A stretch of DNA of 64,000 nt. Source: an uncultured Akkermansia sp. GTDB lineage: Bacteria > Verrucomicrobiota > Verrucomicrobiia > Verrucomicrobiales > Akkermansiaceae. The position numbers and the translations under genes are program-made. The notes beneath the pieces are model-generated. The model had not been told where the DNA came from. It was given only the letters and a program-made list of their open reading frames with translations, and searched no databases. The stretch is taken from positions 19,465 through 83,464 of the forward strand of contig CANQYL010000001.1 in assembly GCA_947628035.1 (NCBI GenBank), written 5' to 3'. Within the stretch, counting starts at the first letter, position 1; each line of letters starts with the position of its first letter. Positions 52,001-61,768 of the stretch are shown here, piece after piece.

Positions 52001-53338
52001 TCATTCATCCTCCGCGGCGGCGCCCTCAGCAAACAACTCGTAGGCGATGGAATCCACGATCTCCACCGTGGCATACTCTCCGACAGGCAGCTTCGGATCC
52101 ACGTGTACGGCTCCATCCACGTCCGGCGCATCCCACTCCCCGCGTCCTATCCCCGGCGCATCCACCAGGACGCGCATCCGCTTGCCCACGCATCGGCGAC
52201 CGACCTCATCCGCTATCTGAGCCAATATCATGTTCAACTCGTTGGCTCTTCTCTTTTTTGTGGCGGGGTGCACCTGGTTCGGCATCTTGGCGGCCAGCGT
52301 CCCCTCTTCCCGCGAATACGGAAATACGCCTGCCCTTTCAAACTGAAACTCCCGAACAAATTGACACAGCTCCTCATGGTCGGCCTCGGTCTCCCCGGGC
52401 AAACCGCTGATGAATGTGGTGCGCAATCCTATTCCCGGAACCGTCTCCCGCAGTTGTCTCAACAGGGCTTTGATATCCTCCGCTGAAGTCCGCCTCCTCT
52501 GCTCGTGCAAAATGTGCTCTGCTATGTGCTGCAGCGGGATGTCCACATACTTTGCCACTTTTTCGCATTCGGCGAATGTGTCTATCAATTCTTTCGTCCA
52601 ATGCGCCGGATGGGTGTAGAGAACTCTCACCCGAAAATCCCCCCGGATTTCATTCATCGCCCTCAGAAGGCTCGAGAGCGTTTCGCCGCTCTCCGCCCGA
52701 TCCAATCCGTAGCAGGTGGTGTCCTGGGCAATCAGGTTGATCTCTCTCACCCCTTCCCGCACCAACGTCTCCACCTCCCGCAGGATATTGCGCTGCGGGC
52801 GGCTTCTGTGTCTGCCGCGGATGCGAGGTATGGCGCAGTAGGCGCATGCGTGATTGCATCCTTCCGCTATCTTGACATACGCGGTGTGCCGAGGGGTATA
52901 GCGGAACCTCCTTTCCCCGAAATCGGGCACAATTCTGGACACCTTCGTGCTGTAAATTTTCTTTTCTCCTCCCGCCATGATCTCCTGCGCAATCTTTCCC
53001 ATCCTCCCTACTTCATCGACCCCCACAAACGCATCGACCTCCGGCAACGACTTGACCAACTGCTTGGCGTACCTTTGCGACAAACAGCCGGTCACGACGA
53101 TCTTCTGCTCCTCCGGCGCTTCTCCGCGGTCACGTGCTCTTACCTGTTCGATAATCGTGTTGATGGCTTCCTGTTTCGCCGCGTCAATGAAGGCGCACGT
53201 GTTGATGATCATCAGTTCCGCCTTTCTTCCATCCTTCACCTGTCTCATCCCCTCGTGCAGCAGGCTGCTCGCCATCACCTCCGAATCGACCAGATTCTTG
53301 GCACATCCCAACGTGATCATGGCAAATCTGCTGCTCAT
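52001..53338 (-). CDS. rimO: Ribosomal protein uS12 methylthiotransferase RimO
   Basis: MSSRFAMITLGCAKNLVDSEVM, INTCAFIDAAKQEAINTI, radical SAM CNHACAYCAIPRIRGRHRSR. Start placed at MSSRF. Confidence 0.93.
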   Translation of the reverse strand: MSSRFAMITLGCAKNLVDSEVMASSLLHEGMRQVKDGRKAELMIINTCAFIDAAKQEAINTIIEQVRARDRGEAPEEQKIVVTGCLSQRYAKQLVKSLPEVDAFVGVDEVGRMGKIAQEIMAGGEKKIYSTKVSRIVPDFGERRFRYTPRHTAYVKIAEGCNHACAYCAIPRIRGRHRSRPQRNILREVETLVREGVREINLIAQDTTCYGLDRAESGETLSSLLRAMNEIRGDFRVRVLYTHPAHWTKELIDTFAECEKVAKYVDIPLQHIAEHILHEQRRRTSAEDIKALLRQLRETVPGIGLRTTFISGLPGETEADHEELCQFVREFQFERAGVFPYSREEGTLAAKMPNQVHPATKKRRANELNMILAQIADEVGRRCVGKRMRVLVDAPGIGRGEWDAPDVDGAVHVDPKLPVGEYATVEIVDSIAYELFAEGAAAEDE

Positions 53339-53466
53339 GCGCCCCATTCTATCATACCTGCCCTTGACCGTAAATGCCAAATATGAGAAACGACTGCTGA
53401 AGTTTCCTTGCAATCGTCGTGTGATTTGACGTTGCAAAGGTTCGTGGTGTTTGGTAGCATAGGGAT

Positions 53467-54996
53467 GTGAAGGTCAGTTTGCGAGTCATCATGTTGTTGC
53501 TGATCACCGGCATGGTGTTCTGTCAGGAGGATGACGACACGATTGTGGAAACGGGACAATCCGGCGAGGTCGGAGACAAACTGGAGGACCAACCCCAAGT
53601 GGATGACTTGCCTGCCTGGTTGATCGATATTCCGCCGGATCCTGAAGACAGCGTTCCGGATATACGCAAACCACTGCCAACACAGTACATCGCGGAAGAT
53701 AAACACGTCGTTTCGACGTCGCGCATGTTCTCCGTGAGCGGAGGGGATGTGCTGCGCATGGGAGCCATCGCTTCTCACGCAGATGACTTGAGGAAACACT
53801 TCAACAACCTGCTCGGCATCAAGGACGCCTGGAAATACTCCATCTCCATCCGCCTCTGGGGAACGACCGCTGACCCTGCGAAGCCGAATCCTATCCACAC
53901 TCGCGTCCGCATCATCGGAGAGGAACCCAACCTCCAGATCCGCATCTTTGCCGGCGGGGGAATCGACCTCCCCAAGATGGACGCCGCCATTGTGACGATG
54001 CTCCTCTACGAATACGCGTTGCGCGGCATCAAGCCCAACGCTCTGCCGGACTTTTTGGAGCTGCCTCCCTGGCTCGTTACCGGTGTCCAGCAAGCGATGC
54101 TCTGGAGGGCGGGGCAGGTCGATCGCAGACTCTACAGAAATCTCTTCAACAAGACCGACATGATGGCTCCGGAGGAGCTGCTTGGCATCCCCAACCCCCG
54201 GACGCTGGACGCCGGTTCCCTGCAGATGTACGAAGTTTCGTGCGGTGTGCTCATCATGGGGCTTTTGCACCAGAACGACGGGCAGGAGCGTCTCCGGAAC
54301 CTGTTGGGGGAAGCTCTCACCATTGAGGGGGAACCCCGGGAGATGATCGCCGCCCATTTTCACGAACTCAGCGTGGACAAGACAACCTTCAGCAAATGGT
54401 GGGCGTTGGAACTCGCCGCTCTCGCGATGCCCGGTTCCGCCGAGATGCACACCCCGCTGGAAACGGAAAAATTACTTGCCGAAGCTCTTCTCCTGACGGG
54501 GATGGAACAAGAATCTCGCCTGCCTTTTTCTGTGAGTCTCGATAAGTTGGAGGAGGTCGTGAAATTACCGGACTGGTCTCGACAACTCCGATCCTGCATG
54601 AGCCGTTTGGTCGAGCTCAACCTGCGCGCCTTTCCCGGCTACCGCTCTATCATCACGGAGTACTGCCGAGCTATCGCCGAGCTTTCTCGCGGCACTCCTG
54701 TAGCTGAGGTTGAAAAAATCCTGGCGCCCCTGCGTGAGTTACGCTCTGCCTACCAGGAGGCCTCCATTCGCGGGAGGGATTTCCTCGACTGGTTCGAGAT
54801 CACTCGACTCGGCGAATCTCAACCCGCTAACTTCGATTCCTACGTGGAGGCTATGCACATCCTGCGCAACGACTCCCCGGGACCGGATACCCCCATGAGC
54901 CGCTACCTGGACGACATTGAGCTCCTCCATTCCCTCAGCCCCGGCGATCCGTTTCCCGACTCCCTACTCTCCAAAAAATCCACCAAAAAGAAATGA
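53467..54996 (+). CDS. Hypothetical secreted protein
   Basis: 509-aa ORF with N-terminal hydrophobic signal-like MKVSLRVIMLLLITGMVFCQEDDD (possible lipobox-like LITGMVFC). Stop overlaps the rnhB start (ATGA). Confidence 0.75.
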   Translation: MKVSLRVIMLLLITGMVFCQEDDDTIVETGQSGEVGDKLEDQPQVDDLPAWLIDIPPDPEDSVPDIRKPLPTQYIAEDKHVVSTSRMFSVSGGDVLRMGAIASHADDLRKHFNNLLGIKDAWKYSISIRLWGTTADPAKPNPIHTRVRIIGEEPNLQIRIFAGGGIDLPKMDAAIVTMLLYEYALRGIKPNALPDFLELPPWLVTGVQQAMLWRAGQVDRRLYRNLFNKTDMMAPEELLGIPNPRTLDAGSLQMYEVSCGVLIMGLLHQNDGQERLRNLLGEALTIEGEPREMIAAHFHELSVDKTTFSKWWALELAALAMPGSAEMHTPLETEKLLAEALLLTGMEQESRLPFSVSLDKLEEVVKLPDWSRQLRSCMSRLVELNLRAFPGYRSIITEYCRAIAELSRGTPVAEVEKILAPLRELRSAYQEASIRGRDFLDWFEITRLGESQPANFDSYVEAMHILRNDSPGPDTPMSRYLDDIELLHSLSPGDPFPDSLLSKKSTKKK

Positions 54997-55622
54997 GCAC
55001 GACCCCGGACATGCACTTTGAACAGGAGGCGCATACCGCCGGTTACCGCACCGTCTGCGGCATCGATGAGGCCGGGCGCGGTCCGCTGGCGGGTCCCGTA
55101 GTGACGGCTGCCGTCGTGCTCCCCGACGGCTTTTCCCTCCCCGGTCTCAATGATTCCAAACAACTTTCCGCCCGGCAGAGAGAAGCGCTCTATGAGGCGC
55201 TCATGCAGGACTCCTCTGTGAAAAAGTCGATCGCCTCCGCGTCCGTGGAGGAAATCGACCGCCTCAATATCCTGTACGCAACGCACCTTGCCATGGCGCG
55301 CGCCGCACAAGGCTTGCCTCTGCCTCCGGATTTTTGCCTCATTGACGGACTTCCCGTGCCGAATTTCCCCTTTTCCTCGCGCTCCCTCGTGAAGGGAGAT
55401 GCCCGTTGCCTGAGCATAGCTGCCGCAAGTGTGCTGGCCAAGGTCTATCGTGACCGACTCATGCGCGACCTTCATCCCCTCTTTCCGCATTACGGCTGGG
55501 ATCGCAATGCCGGCTACGGAACCCGTGAACATCTCGCCGCCATCCATACCTATGGAATTACTCCACACCATCGCCGCTCGTTTGCGCCTGTTGCACAGAT
55601 GGCGCTGCCCCTGGAATTCTGA
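54993..55622 (+). CDS. rnhB: Ribonuclease HII
   Basis: GYRTVCGIDEAGRGPLAGPVVTAAVVLPDGFSLPGLNDSKQLSARQRE. Confidence 0.95.
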   Translation: MSTTPDMHFEQEAHTAGYRTVCGIDEAGRGPLAGPVVTAAVVLPDGFSLPGLNDSKQLSARQREALYEALMQDSSVKKSIASASVEEIDRLNILYATHLAMARAAQGLPLPPDFCLIDGLPVPNFPFSSRSLVKGDARCLSIAAASVLAKVYRDRLMRDLHPLFPHYGWDRNAGYGTREHLAAIHTYGITPHHRRSFAPVAQMALPLEF

Positions 55623-56046
55623 GGAAACGGCTCCGGACAAGCAGTACCGCGGAGCTTATGCGGAGCTCGTGGCGGCTTCCTTTTTGCGCGCCCATGGCTT
55701 GCGCATCCTGCGCTGCAACTTCCGTTGGGGGCGGCGCGGTGAGCTTGATATCGTGGCGCGGGACGCCGATTACCTCGTCATTTGCGAGGTTAAAAGCACC
55801 ATATCTCCTCAATTCGGCGCCCCCTCTCGCGCCATCAATCACTCCAAACGTCGACTCCTGCGCATCGGCGCATGGAATTGGCTTTCCCTCCTCGGTCGTC
55901 GCGTTCCCGTCCGTTTCGATGTCGTAGAGGTCTATCTCGCCCCATCCTCGGCGCCTCGGGTGGAGTGGCGACAAAACGTATTTCCTCTGCGCGCGGCGGA
56001 GGATGCGCCTCGCACCGACAGGAATTCGTCGCCTCTCCGAGTGTAG
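55552..56046 (+). CDS. YraN/UPF0102-family endonuclease-fold protein
   Basis: YAELVAASFLRAHGLRILRCNFRWGRRGELDIVARDADYLVICEVKS: GE(L/I)D...FVEVK-type motif. Overlaps the 3' end of rnhB. Confidence 0.88.
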   Translation: MELLHTIAARLRLLHRWRCPWNSEETAPDKQYRGAYAELVAASFLRAHGLRILRCNFRWGRRGELDIVARDADYLVICEVKSTISPQFGAPSRAINHSKRRLLRIGAWNWLSLLGRRVPVRFDVVEVYLAPSSAPRVEWRQNVFPLRAAEDAPRTDRNSSPLRV

Positions 56047-56139
56047 AGGCTTGCAGCGGCGTCGGGGATGCCATCTCTATCTATTAGGTGTCATGCCCTT
56101 GCGGCTCTCTGTGTGTTGTGCTACTCTGAGTGTCGAGGT

Positions 56140-57423
56140 ATGGACGATACACTCATTACGCACATCAACGCACGTGAGATTCTGGACTCGCGTGGAAACC
56201 CGACGGTAGAGGCTGAGGTGACGCTTCGGTGCGGTATTTGCGCCCGCGCGTCCGTCCCCAGCGGAGCTTCCACCGGCTCGCATGAAGCCAAGGAGTGGAG
56301 GGATGGAGAGCGCGAGCGGTACGGGGGAAAAGGAGTTGCTCTCGCGGTGCGCCACGTGCAGGAGGAGCTGGCCGTTGCCCTGCGGGGACTGGATGTCACG
56401 CAGCAGGAGGAAATCGACCTCAGGATGCGAGAGATCGACTCAACTCCGCAAAAGGAACGTCTCGGAGCCAATGCCATATTGGCCGTCTCTCTGGCCGCGG
56501 TGCGCGCCGCTTCTCGCGCCGTGGGGCTACCCCTCTATCGATACATGGGCGGCGTGGGGGCGCGCACCCTTCCCGTACCGATGATGAATGTGATCAACGC
56601 CGGGGTCCATTCGGATGCTCCCATTGATTTCCAGGAGTTCATGATCGTTCCGCGGGGAAGCTCCGGCTTTCGGGAGGCCTTGCGCTGCGGCAGCGAGATC
56701 TTTCATTCCCTCGCGGAAGTCCTGCGTGCCAAAGGATACAGCACCGCTGTGGGTGATGAAGGCGGGTTTGCTCCGTCCCTCCCCTCCGTGCGGCACGCTC
56801 TGGATGCCATCATGAGCGCCATATCCCGTGCCGGATACCGACCGGGGGAAGATGTCATGCTCGCGTTGGATGCGGCTGCCAGCGAATTCTACGACGCGCC
56901 ATCGCATCGCTACATCATGCGCAAGAGTGGCGGGGAGTCCCTCAGCTCCCACGAACTCACCTCCCTGTACGATGAGCTTATTTCAAACTATCCCATCATT
57001 TCCCTTGAAGACGGCTGCGCAGAATCAGACTGGGACGGTTGGTTGCACTTAACCCGCACCCTCGGCGAGCGCTGTATGCTCGTGGGGGACGATCTCTTTG
57101 TGACGAATCCCCTCTTCCTGCGCCGCGGGATCGAGCAAGGCATTGCCAACTCCATCCTCATCAAACCCAACCAAATTGGAACCCTTTCAGAAACCTTTTC
57201 CACCATCAACCTCGCCGCCTCTCATGCGTATTCTCCCATTATTTCCCACCGCAGCGGAGAGACAGAGGACCCCTTCATCGCCGACTTAGCTGTGGCGGTG
57301 AACGCCCCTTTCATCAAGGCCGGCTCTCTGTCGCGCTCCGAACGCCTCGCCAAGTACAACCGCCTCCTGCGCATCGAGGAAAATCTCGGTCGCGCTGCTC
57401 TCTTCGGAACAGGGGCGAAATGA
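56140..57423 (+). CDS. eno: Enolase (phosphopyruvate hydratase)
   Basis: [95 protein letters not shown]. Confidence 0.97.
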   Translation: MDDTLITHINAREILDSRGNPTVEAEVTLRCGICARASVPSGASTGSHEAKEWRDGERERYGGKGVALAVRHVQEELAVALRGLDVTQQEEIDLRMREIDSTPQKERLGANAILAVSLAAVRAASRAVGLPLYRYMGGVGARTLPVPMMNVINAGVHSDAPIDFQEFMIVPRGSSGFREALRCGSEIFHSLAEVLRAKGYSTAVGDEGGFAPSLPSVRHALDAIMSAISRAGYRPGEDVMLALDAAASEFYDAPSHRYIMRKSGGESLSSHELTSLYDELISNYPIISLEDGCAESDWDGWLHLTRTLGERCMLVGDDLFVTNPLFLRRGIEQGIANSILIKPNQIGTLSETFSTINLAASHAYSPIISHRSGETEDPFIADLAVAVNAPFIKAGSLSRSERLAKYNRLLRIEENLGRAALFGTGAK

Positions 57424-57449
57424 ACCTTGGGCGGCACTGACGCCGTGCT

Positions 57450-59293
57450 TTACAAAGCTGAGGGTATTTCGCGCTTCAGGTCAGACGCCTTGCGCCCTTT
57501 GCCATCTCCGGCTATGCGCTCCAGCACCACATCCCGATAGCTCATGCCTCCCGGTATCATCGGCAGGACGTGTACATCATGCGGTACCATCACGTCCAAA
57601 ACGTACGCCTCATCGGCTTCCAGCATACGCTTGACGGCAGGCGCAAGTTCATCGGGTTCCACCACTCGCTCGCACTTCACTCCAAAGCCCTCGCAGATCA
57701 CGGGGAAGTTCGGATAGATGAGCTCGGGCGTGTGGTGAGTGGGGTCGTATTTTGCCTTGGGGTCGGCCAGGAAGGTGTTGGCGCGGTTGGAGTCGTACTT
57801 GAGATCCTCCCATTGCACGACCATGCCGAGGTGCTGGTTATCCATGATGATGCACTTGATGGGCATACGCTCAATGTGGATGGTTCCGAGCTCCTGCACG
57901 TTCATGAGGAATGAACCATCCCCATCCACGTTGACCACGGGCAGCTCCGGGTGCGCCACGTGCGCCCCCATGGCCGCCGGCAAGCCGTAGCCCATGGACC
58001 CCAAGCCGCCGGAGGTCGAAAATCTCCGAGGCTTGTCAAACTTAAAGAACTGACCCGTGAACATCTGGTGCTGTCCCACGCCGGTGCAGACGATGGCGTC
58101 CTGTCCCTCCAACTGGCGGTAGAGCTCCTCCACGACCTGCTGAGGCGCGATCTCGTGCTCCCTCTTTTCGTAGGTGAGGGGGTAGTCTTTCTTCCATTTC
58201 TCGATGATGCCGAACCACTCGGGTCGGTTCTCCACAGCGTACGGTTTCACGGGGTGTCCCATGGCCTCCAGCCGTGCGTTGAGGAAAATAAGGGCTTCTT
58301 TCGCATCAGCTCGTATCGCCAACTCCACGACCTTGTTTTTGTTCAGTTCCGACGCATCGCAGTCGATGTGAATGATGCGCGCGTGTTCACAGAAGTTTTT
58401 CACCGCCCCCGTCACACGATCGTCAAATCTCGTTCCAATCGCCAGTACAACGTCAGCCTCATTCACCGTATTGTTAGCAAACACAGGTCCATGCATCCCC
58501 AGCCAGCGTACGGAAAGGGGGTGATTTTCCGGCATCGCACCCACCCCCATCAGCGTCGTCGCCACAGGACTCTGCCACCGCTCCGCCAGTTCCCGGAGTT
58601 CCGAAGCCGCCTCCGCCACCACAACGCCGCCGCCCGCGTAGATAGCAGGTCGCTTTGCAGACAGGAGGATCGGAAGAGCTTTTTCCAGCTCCTCCTTCGG
58701 CAGCTTGATGTCCGGGTGATACCCCGGAAGATCCATCTCTTGTTCAAAATCCGGCTCAATGCTCACCTCCTGAAAATTCTTCGGGATGTCAATAACCACA
58801 GGTCCCGGTCTCCCGGTGCGAGCGATGTAGAAAGCTTCCTTCACGATACGCGGTATATCCTCTACTCGCGTCACCAGGTAGCTGTGCTTTACAATCGGTG
58901 CGGTCATCCCGAACACGTCCGTCTCCTGAAATGCCGAGCTGCCGATGAGAGGCTTGCCCACCTGAGAGGTTATCGCCACCATGGGAATTGAGTCCATGAA
59001 GGCGTCCGCGATCGGTGTGATCAGATTCGTCGCGCCGGGACCGGAGGTGGACATGCAGACCCCCACCTTCCCGGTGAGCCTTCCGTAACCCTCCGCCGCA
59101 AACCCCCCCCTTGCTCGTGGCGGGGCAGGATGGTCCTTATCGAAGGTTCTTTGCTGAGCGCCTGATGAATGGGCATACTGGCTCCGCCCGGGTAGGCAAA
59201 GACGACTTCAACTCCTTCTCTCACTAAACTCTCCACGAGAACTTCGGCTCCCGTCATCTTCTTATCTCTCTGCTGGTTTTCTTCTTTGCTCAT
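57450..59293 (-). pseudogene. ilvB: Acetolactate synthase large subunit, interrupted by a frameshift in a G8 tract
   Basis: [46 protein letters not shown]...RHEQGGG | [35 protein letters not shown]... The two parts lie in different frames. Adding one G to the G8 run (C8 on + at 59103..59110) joins them. Confidence 0.92.
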
Positions 59294-59474
59294 AATAAAT
59301 CTCGCGCTCATACCGTCCGGGTGAGGACATCCCTCCCGCACAGACTGCTCCGCATTCTAGCAAATATCAACCCGTTTGAAAAGCCTAGATTTCAGTTTGA
59401 ATTTTGTACACTCACATCCGTCCCAAGAAAAAGCGCTCCCAATACGCGGTTATCGACAGACGATGCAACACAAT

Positions 59475-59740
59475 TCATTTACGATTTGCAATTTACGATT
59501 TGGAAATAATGCGCGCCGGAAGCGCGGGATATGCAATGCGCAAGCATTGGTGGTGGGAGAAATCATGAGTGGTTTCTGGTTAGAAAGGCTGTGTTCACGC
59601 CATGCCGTCTTGACTCACCGCCGCCCCATCGGCGGTTGCTTCGGAGTCGCCTCACGACTCCTCATCCCTTCGGGCAAAAGCTGCGATTCTGTCCAATCCA
59701 CCTCCGATCCCTCGGGGGCTTTGCCGATTTACTTCCTTCA
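59475..59740 (-). repeat. Modular intergenic element, copy C (inverted core) with TTTACGATTT module at its left
   Basis: Reverse complement of 59604..59720: AAAGCCCCCGAGGGATCGGAGGTGGA-TTGGACA-GAATCGCAGCTTTTGCCCGAAGGG-atgaGGAGTCGtgaggCGACTCCgaagca-ACCGCC-gatggggc-GGCGGT-GAGTCAAGACGGCATG. The + strand has CATTTACGATTTGCAATTTACGATTTGG at 59478. Confidence 0.78.
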
Positions 59741-59991
59741 TCCAGAGGAAACGCATGGGGAAGGGGTCGAATGAGCCCGGCGAAGTTTTATGGGGACACG
59801 TGTGACGTACAGCATCCCGTCTGCAGAAAAACTCAACGCATGATACCGAGGAACAATCAGGGCAAAACTGATGTGGCAGCAAAAAATCTCATTCCTGAGG
59901 TCTGTCCGTTCAAAAAGGTTGCGGCTCGAACCGGGAGACGCCATCGCCGTGAGTCATTCAGCTTCGCTTATGTATGCGGATTCCCGCGGGG

Positions 59992-61209
59992 CTACAGCAC
60001 ATTGCCCCATTGAGGGAGAGGTTGGGGGAGGGAGAGAGCACATATATTATCAATGAGGCGTTGCCATTCCTTCTCCCCTTGGAGGATTTCAATGCGGATG
60101 TGTAAAAAGAAGATCGGTACGTCCATTTCGTCCGGTTTGAGGAAGCGAACAGCATCCTTCTCTGTGGTCACGATGAGGTCGATGGCTCTGTCCGCACAGC
60201 GCTGCACAAACATGTCCATCTCAGTTTGATCGAACCAGTGGTGGTCCGGATAACGTCTGCGGATTTCAATGTGTGCTCCTTGATCTTCCACCAGCTTTTC
60301 AAAGCTCTCCGGTCGTGCTATCCCGCTCAGACAGGCCACATATTTGCCGCGCAAAGCCTCCAAAGGCATCTTCTCCCCCGTGAACACATTTTCTAAGTAG
60401 TCCGGTGTGTGATTCGTCACGATGATGTCCGCGAGCTTGTTGTATTTTCGTATCGTTGCTATCAGCTCGTCCTGCGGCTTACCCTCGCTCTTGGTGAGGA
60501 TGATGTAACTAGCTCTCGCCAGACTCTTCCGCGGCTCCCTCATTGTCCCGCGAGGCAGGAGCGCTCCCGTCCCGAAGGGAAAGCCGCAATCCACCAGCAC
60601 GATGTCCACCTCATGACGCAATTTGAGATATTGCATCCCGTCATCTAATATCAACGTGTTGCACCCCAACTGCTCAATGGCGAAGATACCGCTCTTGACC
60701 CGATCTTTGTCCACCAATACCGCTACACCATCCAGATTGCGAGCCAGCATGTAAGGTTCGTCTCCGGCATAGAGGGGAGACAGATACCTCGCTTTTCCAT
60801 CGCTCGCTATCTTCGGAATATTTTTGATGCGCTTTCCCTGTGCGTTGTGCCACTGTTGCGGCATCGGCAAATCAGCGCTCTTGTAGCCCCGTGTCAGGAT
60901 GGCGCATTTCCGTCCCCGCGCCGCCAAAGTGCGCGCAAGCAGCTCAACCACGGGTGTCTTCCCTGTGCCACCGGCTGTGATGTTCCCAACACTCACCACA
61001 AACGTCCCCAGGTAGTGCACCGTGCGTAGACGACGTCTGAACAGGAAGAGTCGGACCTTCACGATGAGATAAAACACAAAGGAACCCATCCGTAATATGC
61101 AACGCATCAGCCACGCCCGGAACCCATGCGCCCGGTTAAAGATGACATCCGTCCCCCACTCCTCCAGCTCGTCCATGCGCGACTTCATGCCGTCCCCCAT
61201 CATACCCAT
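59992..61209 (-). CDS. lpxK: Tetraacyldisaccharide 4'-kinase
   Basis: FVVSVGNITAGGTGKTPVVELLARTLAARGRKCAILTRGYKS, GDEPYMLARN, TLILDDGMQYLKLRHEVDIVLVD. Confidence 0.95.
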   Translation of the reverse strand: MGMMGDGMKSRMDELEEWGTDVIFNRAHGFRAWLMRCILRMGSFVFYLIVKVRLFLFRRRLRTVHYLGTFVVSVGNITAGGTGKTPVVELLARTLAARGRKCAILTRGYKSADLPMPQQWHNAQGKRIKNIPKIASDGKARYLSPLYAGDEPYMLARNLDGVAVLVDKDRVKSGIFAIEQLGCNTLILDDGMQYLKLRHEVDIVLVDCGFPFGTGALLPRGTMREPRKSLARASYIILTKSEGKPQDELIATIRKYNKLADIIVTNHTPDYLENVFTGEKMPLEALRGKYVACLSGIARPESFEKLVEDQGAHIEIRRRYPDHHWFDQTEMDMFVQRCADRAIDLIVTTEKDAVRFLKPDEMDVPIFFLHIRIEILQGEKEWQRLIDNICALSLPQPLPQWGNVL

Positions 61210-61247
61210 TCATCCCCTGTCTGTCAAGGAATTCGCACGCCGTCCAG

Positions 61248-61330
61248 GGCAAACGCATTAGAAATGCGTTTGCCTATTTACGATTTACGATATGGGGAGT
61301 TCGGCGGCTACGCCGCGAATTTGGCGAACG
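61248..61330 (+). repeat. Intergenic element: 12-bp perfect hairpin plus TATTTACGATTTACGA
   Basis: GGCAAACGCATT-aga-AATGCGTTTGCC-TATTTACGATTTACGATATGGGGAG-TTCGGCGgctaCGCCGcGAA. Confidence 0.88.
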
Positions 61331-61589
61331 AGAAGACTTCTTGAGATCCGTCATCATGATGACCGTTAGTTGTCACGATTTTTGATAGGCGTCAACGATG
61401 ATATCAAGCAATAAGGGCATTCTCTCCGTTGATGAGCTTCTCTCAAATGCGTTTACCCTGCACGCCGTCGGCGCGGGATATTCGATGTGGACGCATCAGT
61501 GGTGGATTCAATCATGGGCTGTTGCTGTTAAGTCATGCCGTCTTATCGGCTTTGCAACATCGTCCATGGCTCGATTGATGCAAAAAACA

Positions 61590-61641
61590 ACAAAAATGTT
61601 AAACATATTTGTAAAAAATGTCGGCAGATTAACAAAAATGT
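61590..61641 (+). promoter_or_regulatory. Candidate activator sites upstream of glutamine synthetase
   Basis: ACAAAAATGT-taa-ACATATTTGT imperfect palindrome (61590..61612), then another ACAAAAATGT at 61632..61641, 42 bp from the first. Confidence 0.5.
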
Positions 61642-61720
61642 ACAATTATAGGAAGCAAGATCTCTCGGGGAGAAAAATAAATGACTGATAGATAAGGGAG
61701 GTTGAGTAATTTTTCAGGAT

Positions 61721-61736
61721 TGGCACGGTATTTGCT
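61721..61736 (+). promoter_or_regulatory. Sigma-54 (-24/-12) promoter
   Basis: TGGCACG-GTAT-TTGCT matches the consensus TGGCACG-N4-TTGCW exactly, about 30-70 bp before the glnN start candidates. Confidence 0.85.
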
Positions 61737-61768
61737 GGTATGGAGATAGAGGGAGAACTCCGGAAGGA

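Noticed and set aside
59376-60056. Several small ORFs between ilvB and lpxK
   Set aside because: Lie mostly in repeat-module DNA and show no recognisable domain.
61398-61688. 96-aa ORF upstream of glnN
   Set aside because: Overlaps element remnants and the candidate activator sites; no domain.
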